Positions 42,537 through 49,898 of a stretch of 49,898 bases of DNA are shown in pieces. The first letter of the stretch is position 1. Every line of letters begins with the position of its first letter. Under the pieces are notes generated by a model. That model had not been told where the DNA came from and made no database searches. It was given only the letters and a program-made list of their open reading frames with translations. Source of the stretch: Clostridiales bacterium (lineage in GTDB: Bacteria; Bacillota; Clostridia; Oscillospirales; CAG-272). Made by a program: the position numbers and the translations under genes. The stretch covers positions 1 through 49,898 of the forward strand of contig JAEEYP010000100.1 of assembly GCA_016288155.1 (NCBI GenBank), written 5' to 3'.

Positions 42537-42581
42537 ATGAAACGAAAAATGTGTCGGCGCGCCTCTGCTGCGGAAAAGTGA
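42537..42581 (+). CDS. 14-residue leader peptide
   Basis: ATG at 42537 behind a strong ribosome site (CAGGGAGGTG, six bases away) gives MKRKMCRRASAAEK and a TGA at 42579-42581. It is basic and very short. Its stop is 18 bases before the hairpin of an intrinsic terminator, the layout of ribosome-mediated attenuators found before resistance and translation-related genes. Translation of the peptide, or stalling on it, could decide whether RNA polymerase continues into the ATPase gene. It could still be chance, but promoter, ribosome site and terminator all line up. Confidence 0.6.
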   Translation: MKRKMCRRASAAEK

Positions 42582-42599
42582 AATGAAGGATTTTTCTTA

Positions 42600-42629
42600 G
42601 CACGCTCGCTCCGGCGAGCGTGTTTTTTT
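42600..42629 (+). terminator. terminator in the leader (attenuator candidate)
   Basis: Stem CACGCTCGC / GCGAGCGTG, loop TCCG, then seven T (42623-42629). It lies between the promoter and the ATPase gene with only the 14-codon ORF ahead of it, so transcription of the large gene must pass it. Confidence 0.85.
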
Positions 42630-42660
42630 GTGGGTTTGCATGCTCATCATTCGATTCACG

Positions 42661-42900
42661 AAAGGGGGAAAATCATTGAAGAGACTGAAAAATCTGTTCC
42701 GGTCCATGGAGGAAAAAACAGAAACCTACCGCGCCATGTATAATGCTCCCGTCACAGTCCATTCTCCGACGGAAGAACCGCCCTACGGCGACAATGACGC
42801 CGTATTTTATCAGGATGATATCGCGTTCGTTATCGAAACGCCGCCGAAAAACGCGCAGGACCGTCCGATCGTCGAGATCCGCATTCCGGCACAGAAGATC
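42661..42900 (+). repeat. N-terminal module repeat, copy 1, with ribosome site
   Basis: Starts AAAGGGGGAAAATCATTGAAGA and encodes MKRLKNLFRSMEEKTETY through DRPIVEIRIPAQKI. The DNA including the ribosome site and TTG resembles the start of copy 2. Confidence 0.7.
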
Positions 42901-44841
42901 CGGCCGGAGGCCGCCGCGCACCGTATGGAAGGGGGAATACCTTTGAAAAGACTGAAACACTATTTCCGACAGATGGAAGAGCGGACCGAGACCTATTCGT
43001 TTACCGGCCCGGACGGACGAAAGCATGACATATACGACGGTCAGGTGATCGTCGAGTTCCCGGAGCCGAAAAACAATCCCCTTGAGAGCCGCGAGCCGGA
43101 GGAGGACAACTGGAACGTATATTTTGACGGCGCGCACGGGTATACCGTCGAAAACAATCACAAAACGGCGAAGGACCGGCCCATCGTAACGGTCAGCATC
43201 CCGACCGAAGAGATCGACCGCGCGCTTGGCGGACGGCTCGGCGGGGATCCCGACGCGGCGAACGGGGAGGCGCCGGATGCGCTGACCGAACGGCTTCGCT
43301 GCGCGGCGGCGGATTTCTGCCTCCGTTCCTTTGCCCGGCATATCGACGACCTGAACAAAGCGCTCTTTAACCGAAGCCGCCCGGACCGGGAAAACGGGAA
43401 GTATTATCTCTATCGTCCCGGAGGCGAGGTACTGCTCCGCAACACCGCTTTCTTTACCGTCTGTCCCCAGCGGGATTACGACTACCTCGGCGGAATATCC
43501 GTTTTGCTTTGGGATCTGACGGAGCATCCGTGTCCGCCGAAGCTGTGCCTGTGCCTGCGGCTGGAGGTACAACTTCCGTTTCACAAGCTGAAGAAGGCGA
43601 TGACGATGCTGACCTCCGATCTGCCGGAGGCGGTGGATGAATTTGTCGCTTCGCTCGACCGGGAGGCGCTCGCGGAAACGCTCTTCCTCGCCGAAAAGCA
43701 GTACAGGATCCGGGAAGCCCTCCGTTCCTCTCCGTGGTGCGCCTTTGTCGCAAACGGAAGCATCCTTCCGCGGGCAAAAGACGGGACAGAGCCGCTCGAA
43801 GGGGCGGTCCCGTTCCGGTCGACGCCGGAGGACGAGGCGGAACTTTGCGGCGTGCGCGGCATGGGGATCCCCCGCGGCGTGACCGTGATCACGGGAGGGG
43901 GATATTCCGGCAAATCCACGCTGCTCGACGCGATCGCGGCGGGGATCTGCGACCACCGCATGGGCGACGGACGGGAGCTCGTCCTGACGGACGAGACGGC
44001 GGTCTCGATCGCGTCTGAGGACGGGCGCGCCGTATCACGGCTCAACATCGGACCGTTTCTCAAATCTCTGCCCGGCGGGAACACCCCCGCGGATTTCACG
44101 ACGGCGCACGCCTCCGGCTCGACTTCGCAGGCGGCGGGGATCATGGAGGCGGTCTCGTCCGGCTCGCGGCTTCTGCTCATCGACGAGGACCGGAGCGCGA
44201 CGAATTTCATGATCCGCGACGCGAAGATGAAAGCCCTCATCAAAAAGGAACCGATCACGCCGTTCACCGACCGCGTGCGGGAACTGGCGGAGCGCGGCGT
44301 ATCGACGATCCTTGTCATCGGCGGGAGCGGAGAATACCTCGGCCCGGCGGACCGCGTGTACCTGATGGACGATTACCGTATCTCAGACGCTACCGCGCGG
44401 GCCGGGGAAATCTGGCGATCGTCGGGTGGGGAAACGGAGACGCCGCCGCCTTGCGATTGGAAGGTGCGCCGGACGCTCGCGGGGACGTATTTTTCTTCGT
44501 ATCCTGAGAACGGAACGACGGAACGGCTCGAAGCGAACGATATGGGATTCCTTCTCGTCGGTTCGGAACAGGTCGATCTGCGCGGCGTGTTTTCGCTCGT
44601 TACCAAGGGACAGCGTACCGCCGCCGCGTTTATTCTGCGTACGATCATGCTGCAAAGGCGTCCGGGAGCGATCGACCTGACGGCAGAGCTCGACGCGCTG
44701 TACGAGCGCATCCGCCGCGAAGGGCTCCACGAAGTCTATACTTCTTTCTTTACGACGATGAGCATGCCGATGGACCTGCCGAGAAAAATCGACGTGCAAG
44801 CCGTGGTGTACCGGATGCGGCGTCAGGAATGGAAACGGTGA
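42676..44841 (+). CDS. ABC-class P-loop ATPase (PF09818 type) with duplicated N-terminal module
   Basis: Cytoplasmic ATPase of 721 residues of the uncharacterised 'predicted ATPase of the ABC class' family. Walker A GGGYSGKST lies at 407-415, the family block ASGSTSQA at 479, Walker B LLLIDED at 499-505 followed by RSATNFMIRD, and PITPFTDRVRELAERGVSTILVIGGSG after that. The start is TTG 42676 with AAAGGGGG ahead; earlier in-frame codons fall in the terminator tail. Family members usually lack the first 180 or so residues seen here, which are two copies of a 90-residue module (KRLK..FR.MEE.TETY ... DRPIV.I.IP). A second ribosome site and TTG at 42943 could give a shorter form. Function of the family is unknown. 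Confidence 0.85.
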   Translation: MKRLKNLFRSMEEKTETYRAMYNAPVTVHSPTEEPPYGDNDAVFYQDDIAFVIETPPKNAQDRPIVEIRIPAQKIRPEAAAHRMEGGIPLKRLKHYFRQMEERTETYSFTGPDGRKHDIYDGQVIVEFPEPKNNPLESREPEEDNWNVYFDGAHGYTVENNHKTAKDRPIVTVSIPTEEIDRALGGRLGGDPDAANGEAPDALTERLRCAAADFCLRSFARHIDDLNKALFNRSRPDRENGKYYLYRPGGEVLLRNTAFFTVCPQRDYDYLGGISVLLWDLTEHPCPPKLCLCLRLEVQLPFHKLKKAMTMLTSDLPEAVDEFVASLDREALAETLFLAEKQYRIREALRSSPWCAFVANGSILPRAKDGTEPLEGAVPFRSTPEDEAELCGVRGMGIPRGVTVITGGGYSGKSTLLDAIAAGICDHRMGDGRELVLTDETAVSIASEDGRAVSRLNIGPFLKSLPGGNTPADFTTAHASGSTSQAAGIMEAVSSGSRLLLIDEDRSATNFMIRDAKMKALIKKEPITPFTDRVRELAERGVSTILVIGGSGEYLGPADRVYLMDDYRISDATARAGEIWRSSGGETETPPPCDWKVRRTLAGTYFSSYPENGTTERLEANDMGFLLVGSEQVDLRGVFSLVTKGQRTAAAFILRTIMLQRRPGAIDLTAELDALYERIRREGLHEVYTSFFTTMSMPMDLPRKIDVQAVVYRMRRQEWKR
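42926..43215 (+). repeat. N-terminal module repeat, copy 2, with ribosome-site-like lead
   Basis: Starts TGGAAGGGGGAATACCTTTG and encodes LKRLKHYFRQMEERTETY through DRPIVTVSIPTEEI. The copied segment brought the purine-rich stretch and the TTG into the reading frame at codon 90. Confidence 0.7.
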
Positions 44842-44842
44842 T

Positions 44843-44872
44843 TTGACGGGAGAGGGGCGGATTTGTTATAAT
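44843..44872 (+). promoter_or_regulatory. promoter of the giant sigma factor gene
   Basis: TTGACG (44843-44848), 18 bp, TATAAT (44867-44872) with extended TGT; the -35 directly follows the ATPase stop. The leader can fold: CGGAAAAA (44878-44885) with TTTTTCCG (44913-44920) and an inner CCGG pair. Confidence 0.8.
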
Positions 44873-44957
44873 TATTTCGGAAAAATCCGTCCGGTCCCAA
44901 CCTTTGCCCGGTTTTTTCCGTCTTATTGTTGAAACCCGAAGAGAGGAGAGGACGAAA

Positions 44958-47501
44958 ATGAGGAAATACGAGAACGAAAGCGACGGCTCCCTCGTGGAGA
45001 AGACGCTGCTCGGTGAGAGCGCCGCCTACGAGGAGCTCGTCCTCCGTCACGAGCGCGCCGTGATGGGGACGGCGATGAAGACCACGCACAACCGCTTCTC
45101 CGCCGAGGACGCGTCGCAGGACGCCTTCGTCGCGGCGTGGCTGAAACTGGACGGTCTGCGCGATCCCTCCCGTTTTTCTTCGTTCGTCTGCGCCGCCGCG
45201 AAGCACTGCGCCGCCGATATCATGCGGCGATGCTATTGCGCCGCGCCGGACGTCAGCCTCGAGCTGATGGAATACGCCGATCTCGACGAGCAGACGAAAT
45301 TCGCCGCGCAGGACGAGGAGGAATACGCCCGCCTGCGCGAGGAGGTCGCGGCGCTCGGTGAGGAGACGCAGACCGTCATCCGCGCCCACTATTTCGAGGG
45401 GCTGACGGTCCGCGAGATCGCCGAAAGGCTCGGCGAGCCGGAGGGCACGGTGAAGTGGCGGCTCTCGGAGGGGCGAAAACTGCTGAGGAAAGGATACGGG
45501 ATCATGGAAAAGGAATACGACGAAAACGAAACGCTCGTCCGCCGCGTCATGCGGCAGGTCGAGGAGCTGAAGCTGTGGAGACTGAAAAACAGCAAGGAGG
45601 GCTTTGAGGCGGAGTACCGCGCGGTGCTCGCCGCCGTGGAGGCTCTGGAGGACTCCGAGGCCAAACAGCACGCGCTCGCCGACGTGCTGAGGTGCGGCCT
45701 GTGGTGGATCCCCGGCGAGCAAAACGACGAGACGAGGAAGCGGATGAGAGAAGCCGCCGAGGCGGGACACAACGAGGACGCGATGACGTCCGTCATCTGG
45801 GATGACGACGTGAGGGATTCCCACGGTCAGAAGCGGATCGACCTTCTGCGGGGAAAGCTGCTCTGGCTCGAGGAGCACGGCTTCGTGAAGACGCAGGCGT
45901 ACGTCTGGTTTTGGATGGGAGACGCCTATATGGATATCGACCGGGACGAGGCGCGGGCGTGCTTCGGGCGGGCGAGGAGCCTCCTTACCCCCGTCGACGT
46001 CTACTACGCGAACGCCGTCGCCGCGCTGCGGATCCTCCCGGAGTATCGGGGCGGCAATGACGAGGAATACTGCGCGACCGGGGAACTGCTCAAAAAGATC
46101 AATGGAAAGTATTATTTTTGGGCGCAGCCCGGCTTCGGCGGCAGTGAGTACGACAGCGCCTTGTACTACTACGCCGGGCAGTGCGACTGTCTGCTGTTCG
46201 ACGGGGATCTGCGCGTCGGTGAGACGAGGACCGCCTCCGACGGCAGAACGACGCTCACCTTCGCGGCGGAGGTCGTGACCGTCGAGACGCCCGCCGGATG
46301 CTTTGCGAACTGCCGCCGGTACCGGATCGACGGAGGGACCTCCTCCTGGATCCGGGGCGTCGAGACGGACTACGCCGAGGGCGTCGGGATCGTGCGGCAG
46401 AAGATCTGGGAAGATACAGGAGAGAAAGAATGGCGGCTCTCCTCGTACCTGATCCGGGGCGGGGAGGGTCATCTCCCCTTCGCCGCCGGGAACCGGTGGG
46501 AATACAAGGTCTGCAGGAGAACAGAAGGATATCTCGAGCAGACCGGGCCCTCGGTATACGAGGTGATCGGGATGAACGCGGACACGGTGAATATCGCGCA
46601 CAGCTATTATAACCGGCAGGCGTTCGATCTCGACAGCTTTATGGGGAACATGCTCTATGCGTGCCGTGAGTACGGGAGCTGGGATCCGCGGAAGCTGACG
46701 GACACGCTGCCGTATATAGAGAAAGCGAAGGCACTGGCAAAAACGCGGCGCGAGGCGATGCACGCGGAGATCGCGCGCCGCGTGCTGTACCGCGTGCTGC
46801 ACACCGATCCGTCCTTCGACCCGGACTTTACGGAGTACGGGCGCTGGAACCATTTCTGGATCAACGACCTTGAGCGCACGGACGGCGGCGTGAAGCTGTC
46901 GCACGACGAATTTGATCTCGCCATCCGGTGGTACGACATGGGCTCCGGCTGCGGCGGCGACGGCTGGGCGATCTTGCACAACGGACTGTACGACGTCCTC
47001 TCCGACGCGGCGGAGGGGTACGTGTGGCGCAATGAATGGAAACCCGGCGTACACTACGAGCGGAAGTTCGATCACTGGGGAACGACGTACCGCGTCACGT
47101 TCGACGCCGCGCCCCAGCTCGAGCGGGTGGAGACGCCGGCGGGCGTCTTTGAGGACTGCCTGCATCTGACCTTCGATCTCGAGGGGCCGACGGGTCCGAA
47201 CGGCTACCGCGGCGGCGTCAAGGACTACTGGTTCGCGCCGAATATCGGCATCGTGCAGATGAAGACGCCGGTCGGCGGCATCGTCAGCCACTGGGCGCTG
47301 ACGGAATACCGCGGACGGGGCGCGGGGTACTTCCCGGCGGAGGACGGCTTCTTCCGCCGCTACGAGGCGCAGAACCTGACGGGCGGCTATCACGGATCCG
47401 TCGAGTACACGTATCTCGAGGACGAGCGCGGGCTGACGGTCTTCCGCGACGCGCTCGGCACGCAGGACCGCGCCGACTACGAAGCGGTGAAAGATGAGTG
47501 A
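44958..47501 (+). CDS. ECF sigma factor fused to a very long C-terminal extension
   Basis: Protein of 847 residues, whereas an ECF sigma is normally 160-220. Region 2 spans about 20-95 (ERAVMGTAMKTTHNRFSAEDASQDAF) and region 4 about 128-180 (ETQTVIRAHYFEGLTVREI, GTVKWRLSEGRKLL). Residues 184-380 are helical, TPR-like (WFWMGDAYMDIDRDEARACFGRA). From about 430 two related beta-rich modules follow, each with V-E-T-P-A-G-x-F and a Cys, then a GIGIVxxK stretch and a G-x-G-(Y/H)-(F/L)-P motif, separated by a helical insert (about 590-640). No membrane helix is visible, so all of it is cytosolic. The ATG at 44958 follows GAGGAGAGG. No anti-sigma gene is adjacent; the extension may take that role. 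Confidence 0.85.
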   Translation: MRKYENESDGSLVEKTLLGESAAYEELVLRHERAVMGTAMKTTHNRFSAEDASQDAFVAAWLKLDGLRDPSRFSSFVCAAAKHCAADIMRRCYCAAPDVSLELMEYADLDEQTKFAAQDEEEYARLREEVAALGEETQTVIRAHYFEGLTVREIAERLGEPEGTVKWRLSEGRKLLRKGYGIMEKEYDENETLVRRVMRQVEELKLWRLKNSKEGFEAEYRAVLAAVEALEDSEAKQHALADVLRCGLWWIPGEQNDETRKRMREAAEAGHNEDAMTSVIWDDDVRDSHGQKRIDLLRGKLLWLEEHGFVKTQAYVWFWMGDAYMDIDRDEARACFGRARSLLTPVDVYYANAVAALRILPEYRGGNDEEYCATGELLKKINGKYYFWAQPGFGGSEYDSALYYYAGQCDCLLFDGDLRVGETRTASDGRTTLTFAAEVVTVETPAGCFANCRRYRIDGGTSSWIRGVETDYAEGVGIVRQKIWEDTGEKEWRLSSYLIRGGEGHLPFAAGNRWEYKVCRRTEGYLEQTGPSVYEVIGMNADTVNIAHSYYNRQAFDLDSFMGNMLYACREYGSWDPRKLTDTLPYIEKAKALAKTRREAMHAEIARRVLYRVLHTDPSFDPDFTEYGRWNHFWINDLERTDGGVKLSHDEFDLAIRWYDMGSGCGGDGWAILHNGLYDVLSDAAEGYVWRNEWKPGVHYERKFDHWGTTYRVTFDAAPQLERVETPAGVFEDCLHLTFDLEGPTGPNGYRGGVKDYWFAPNIGIVQMKTPVGGIVSHWALTEYRGRGAGYFPAEDGFFRRYEAQNLTGGYHGSVEYTYLEDERGLTVFRDALGTQDRADYEAVKDE

Positions 47502-47540
47502 TCCCGCGCACCGGCGGGCGCCGCGCCCGGCTGCCGAAAA

Positions 47541-47582
47541 CGGGTCCCGGAAACCACGCGTTTCCGGGATCCGCCGTTTTTT
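47541..47582 (+). terminator. terminator of the giant sigma factor gene
   Basis: Stem CGGGTCCCGGAAAC / GTTTCCGGGATCCG with a 5-base loop, then CCG and six T (47577-47582). Confidence 0.85.
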
Positions 47583-47615
47583 CGGGGATTTGGCCCCGAA
47601 GCGGACGGGAAGCGG

Positions 47616-47644
47616 TTGACTATTGCGCGGAGATGGGCTATAAT
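47616..47644 (+). promoter_or_regulatory. promoter of the URO-D-like gene
   Basis: TTGACT (47616-47621), 17 bp, TATAAT (47639-47644), about 38 bases before the ATG. Confidence 0.85.
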
Positions 47645-47682
47645 ACTGATGACCGCGATCACCCTTCAGGAGGAAAGCTGCC

Positions 47683-48684
47683 ATGACGTCCAAGGAGATC
47701 ATCCGCCGTCTCGTCGCACACGACGCGCCGCCCCGCATCGGGTACGATTTTACCGACCTCACCGACTTCACGTCCGTCCGGTCCCGCCGGCTGATCGATC
47801 TGCCGGACAATCCGTACGGGGAGTGGGGCGATTATCCGGAGCTGAAGAAGCTGACCGGCTTTTCCGGCGAGGTGCGCCGCGACGTGTACGGGAATATCTA
47901 CGGCCGCTTCAACGGGAAAACGAAGGGCGAGTGCATCCGCGGCGTCATCGAGGACTGGGAGGACTATACGTACACGCTCCCGGCGTTCGATCCGGCGTAC
48001 CGCGACACGCTGCTCGAGTGGGATCTCGCCTCAAGCGACAAGTACGTCCTCACGTACGGCGAGTCGCTGTTTTCCGCGCTGCGGGACGCGCGGCTCATCA
48101 GCAACGCGCTCGCCGACACCGTCACCGACCCGGAGGCGGTCGCCGCTTTCATCGATATGCTCGCGGAACACGAGGCCGCCGTCATTAAGAGTATCGCCGG
48201 CTGCGGCGTCGACGGCTGGTTTTTCGGCGACGACTGGGGAACGCAGGACCGGACGTTCATCTCGCCGGAGTCTTTTCGCGCGCTGTTTAAGCCGGGATAC
48301 AAGAAGGTCGCCGACGCGGCGCACGAGGCGGGGATGAGCGTGTTCCTCCACTCCTGCGGCTATATATACGATTTTATCGAGGATTTCATCGACGCGGGGA
48401 TCGACGTGTTCCAGTTCGATCAGCCGGACGCGTATCCGTCCGAGGTACTCGCCGGAGAGTTCGGCCGGCGCGTCGTCTTCCATTCTCCCGTGGACATCCA
48501 GAAGGTCCTCCCGACGGGGGATCGCGAGCGGATCGAGCGCCGCGCGTCCGAGATGTGCGCCGTGTTCCGCGCCGCCGGCGGCGGCTGGATCGCCAAAGAT
48601 TATCCGAGCCTGGGCGACATCGGCGTCGAGCCAGTCTGGGCGAAGTGGGCCGAGGACGTGATCTGCGAAAACAGCGCGCTGTGA
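47683..48684 (+). CDS. uroporphyrinogen decarboxylase (URO-D)-like protein
   Basis: TIM-barrel protein of 333 residues of the URO-D/MtaA-CmuA superfamily, which includes heme enzymes and corrinoid methyltransferases. GWFFGDDWGTQDRTFISPESFRALFKPGYKKV and SVFLHSCGYIYDFIEDFID are typical blocks, and the second carries a possible zinc site (HSCG). The N-terminal Arg-rich motif of true heme-pathway URO-D is absent. Members of this kind often sit in clostridial carbohydrate operons with unknown function. AGGAGG precedes the ATG. The next gene starts 40 bases on without its own promoter, so the two form an operon. Confidence 0.85.
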   Translation: MTSKEIIRRLVAHDAPPRIGYDFTDLTDFTSVRSRRLIDLPDNPYGEWGDYPELKKLTGFSGEVRRDVYGNIYGRFNGKTKGECIRGVIEDWEDYTYTLPAFDPAYRDTLLEWDLASSDKYVLTYGESLFSALRDARLISNALADTVTDPEAVAAFIDMLAEHEAAVIKSIAGCGVDGWFFGDDWGTQDRTFISPESFRALFKPGYKKVADAAHEAGMSVFLHSCGYIYDFIEDFIDAGIDVFQFDQPDAYPSEVLAGEFGRRVVFHSPVDIQKVLPTGDRERIERRASEMCAVFRAAGGGWIAKDYPSLGDIGVEPVWAKWAEDVICENSAL

Positions 48685-48723
48685 GGCGCGCCCCGAATCA
48701 ACCACGACAGGAGCGGTACGGCA

Positions 48724-49898
48724 GTGAAAGACTTCAGAAAATGCAAGGTCGGCATGTTCATCCACCACGTTTTCCCGGGCGTGCATTACGCCGACGGGAC
48801 GAAGGTGCAGACTCTCGACGAGATGGCGGACGCCTTCGACGCCGAGGGATTTGCGGATTCGCTCTCCCGGATGGGGATAGAGTATATCGTCTACACGGCG
48901 TGGCACTTCGCCGTGCGGCCGCTCTATCCGAGCGCCGTGTCGGAGAAGTGGCGCCCGGGCAACTGCCCGAAGCGGGATCTGCTCGGCGACATCATCGACA
49001 GCGTCCGCGCGCGGGGCATCCACGTGATCTTCTATACCCATCCGCGCGACGGGCACGATTTCAGCGAGGAAGACAAGGAGAAGACCGGCTGGGGCCGCGG
49101 CGGGCATCCGACGGACGATCAGCAGCCGGATCTCGCAAATTTCAACTACGGACGCTGGAACGAATACATGAAGGAGCTGTACACGGAGCTCGCGGACCGG
49201 TACGCCTCGCGGCTGACGGGCTACTATACGGACAGCGCCGGTCCGAAGGATCCGCAGGGCTGCATCGATCCGCCGAAGGATCATCAGGTCGTCGACTATC
49301 TGACGATCCGGAACATCATGAAGTCCCGCAACCCCGATCTGTGGACCTTCCAGAATTACTATGGCCACGTCTACACGCAGGATTGGGGCAACTCGGAGAC
49401 CTACTCCGGGTATATCGGGTCGGTGTTCGGCGGAAAGAACGCGGAGAAGTGGCACTGCACGTCCCGCGTGGCGACGACGCTCGTCCCCTTCGGCACCTGG
49501 ACCGCCGGACCGTCGGCGAACGCCGCGCCGGTCTTGAGGATGGAGCCGGAGGACGTGCTCCGCTACGCGCTCTTCAACGGGTCCGCCTCCCGATGCGGGA
49601 ACGTGCTTTTCGCCTCCGGCACCTTCGCCGAGGGAAACGTGTGGTCGCCCGGCGTCGAGGAGACGATCGCCGGGGTGACGCGGGAACTCTCCCGCTTCGG
49701 CGAGTCGTTCATGGACGCGCTTCCGAGCCGCAGTTATCCGACCTTCCCCGGCACGACGCTCGAGGAGAACTCCTTCCGCTTCTGGATGACGGATGAGGAC
49801 GGGAAGTACGAGTATCTGCACTGCCTCCGACTCCCGGAGGACGGCGTGCTCGCGTGGGGCGCGCCGGAGGACGGGATCGTTCTCGAAGATCCCGAACC
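48724..49898 (+). CDS. alpha-L-fucosidase-like (GH29-type) hydrolase, 3' end outside the window
   Basis: Open frame of 391 codons running off the right edge. A GTG start at 48724 has AGGAG at about 48711. The beginning, VGMFIHHVFPGVHYADG then FADSLSRMGIEYIVYTAWHFAVRPLYPS, follows the GH29 pattern GMFIHWG ... YVV.TAKHHDGF.LW, and GYYTDSAGP at about residue 165 is the position where GH29 enzymes carry the nucleophile Asp. The usual second His is replaced (AWHF for AKHHDGF), so activity may be altered. No signal peptide. It follows the URO-D-like gene in the same operon. Confidence 0.7.
   Translation, partial: MKDFRKCKVGMFIHHVFPGVHYADGTKVQTLDEMADAFDAEGFADSLSRMGIEYIVYTAWHFAVRPLYPSAVSEKWRPGNCPKRDLLGDIIDSVRARGIHVIFYTHPRDGHDFSEEDKEKTGWGRGGHPTDDQQPDLANFNYGRWNEYMKELYTELADRYASRLTGYYTDSAGPKDPQGCIDPPKDHQVVDYLTIRNIMKSRNPDLWTFQNYYGHVYTQDWGNSETYSGYIGSVFGGKNAEKWHCTSRVATTLVPFGTWTAGPSANAAPVLRMEPEDVLRYALFNGSASRCGNVLFASGTFAEGNVWSPGVEETIAGVTRELSRFGESFMDALPSRSYPTFPGTTLEENSFRFWMTDEDGKYEYLHCLRLPEDGVLAWGAPEDGIVLEDPE

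Noticed and set aside
1..49898. CRISPR arrays, tRNA or rRNA genes, insertion sequences and phage genes
   Set aside because: I saw no regularly spaced short repeats, no tRNA-like cloverleaf with a CCA end, no rRNA stretches, and no transposase, integrase or phage protein in any frame.

Overview
This window is GC-rich bacterial DNA, clearly above 60% G+C by eye. It has strong AGGAGG-type ribosome binding sites, AT-rich promoters close to the sigma-A consensus (TTGACA, usually 17 bp, TATAAT, often with an extended TGn) and many lipobox signal peptides ending in a lipidated cysteine. With the gene families present (tandem family-1 solute-binding lipoproteins, many glycoside hydrolases, an ECF sigma factor with an adjacent transporter, a PF09818-type ABC-ATPase), this points to a Gram-positive member of the Clostridia, probably a gut glycan degrader. 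Genus cannot be set from the sequence alone.

Layout. (1) 1-8168: a 5'-truncated ECF sigma factor, then a two-part ABC permease whose N-terminus looks like an anti-sigma segment, three tandem paralogous beta-propeller lipoproteins with a CX4CXHX3-5C motif, and the ABC ATPase, all one operon. (2) 8243-10750 (minus): a large secreted surface protein with internal repeats and a C-terminal membrane anchor. (3) 11077-18733: five tandem paralogous solute-binding lipoproteins from one promoter, with no permease gene next to them. (4) 18815-21869 (minus): metallophosphoesterase, MBL-fold hydrolase and CE15-like esterase. (5) Divergent from (4): eda-dgoK (22121-23715), then a second unit with an (alpha/alpha)6-barrel hydrolase, an EutH-family transporter, a Gfo/Idh/MocA oxidoreductase and a GH36-like alpha-galactosidase (23828-29297). 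(6) 29376-32183 (minus): AraC regulator, GH43-type propeller enzyme, nitroreductase-like protein. (7) 32379-32961: an internally deleted, frameshifted solute-binding protein gene. (8) 33132-36092: a right-handed beta-helix lipoprotein behind a promoter with an unusual dyad. (9) 36307-40039: an XRE regulator and a GH106-like hydrolase. (10) 40126-42257 (minus): a clan GH-D TIM-barrel hydrolase, then remnants of a GAF-domain gene and an FtsX-type permease gene joined together. (11) 42466-44841: a 14-codon leader ORF and an intrinsic terminator in front of a PF09818 ABC-class ATPase with a duplicated N-terminal module. (12) 44958-47501: an ECF sigma factor fused to about 660 residues of extra domains. 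(13) 47683-end: a URO-D-like protein and a partial GH29-like hydrolase.

The main theme is uptake and breakdown of complex carbohydrates in small, separately regulated units. Eda and DgoK would channel 2-keto-3-deoxy sugar acids to pyruvate and a triose phosphate. The CE15-like esterase and the various hydrolases would release uronic acids, galactose, fucose or rhamnose. The five solute-binding lipoproteins presumably serve permeases encoded elsewhere. A second theme is signalling: two ECF sigma genes that each depart from the usual sigma plus anti-sigma layout, and a leader-peptide attenuator.

The points most worth following are the ECF/transporter/propeller-lipoprotein operon, the giant sigma fusion, the attenuated PF09818 ATPase whose N-terminal duplication carries its own Shine-Dalgarno copy, and three places (about 142, 32811 and 40240) where genes are cut and joined out of frame.
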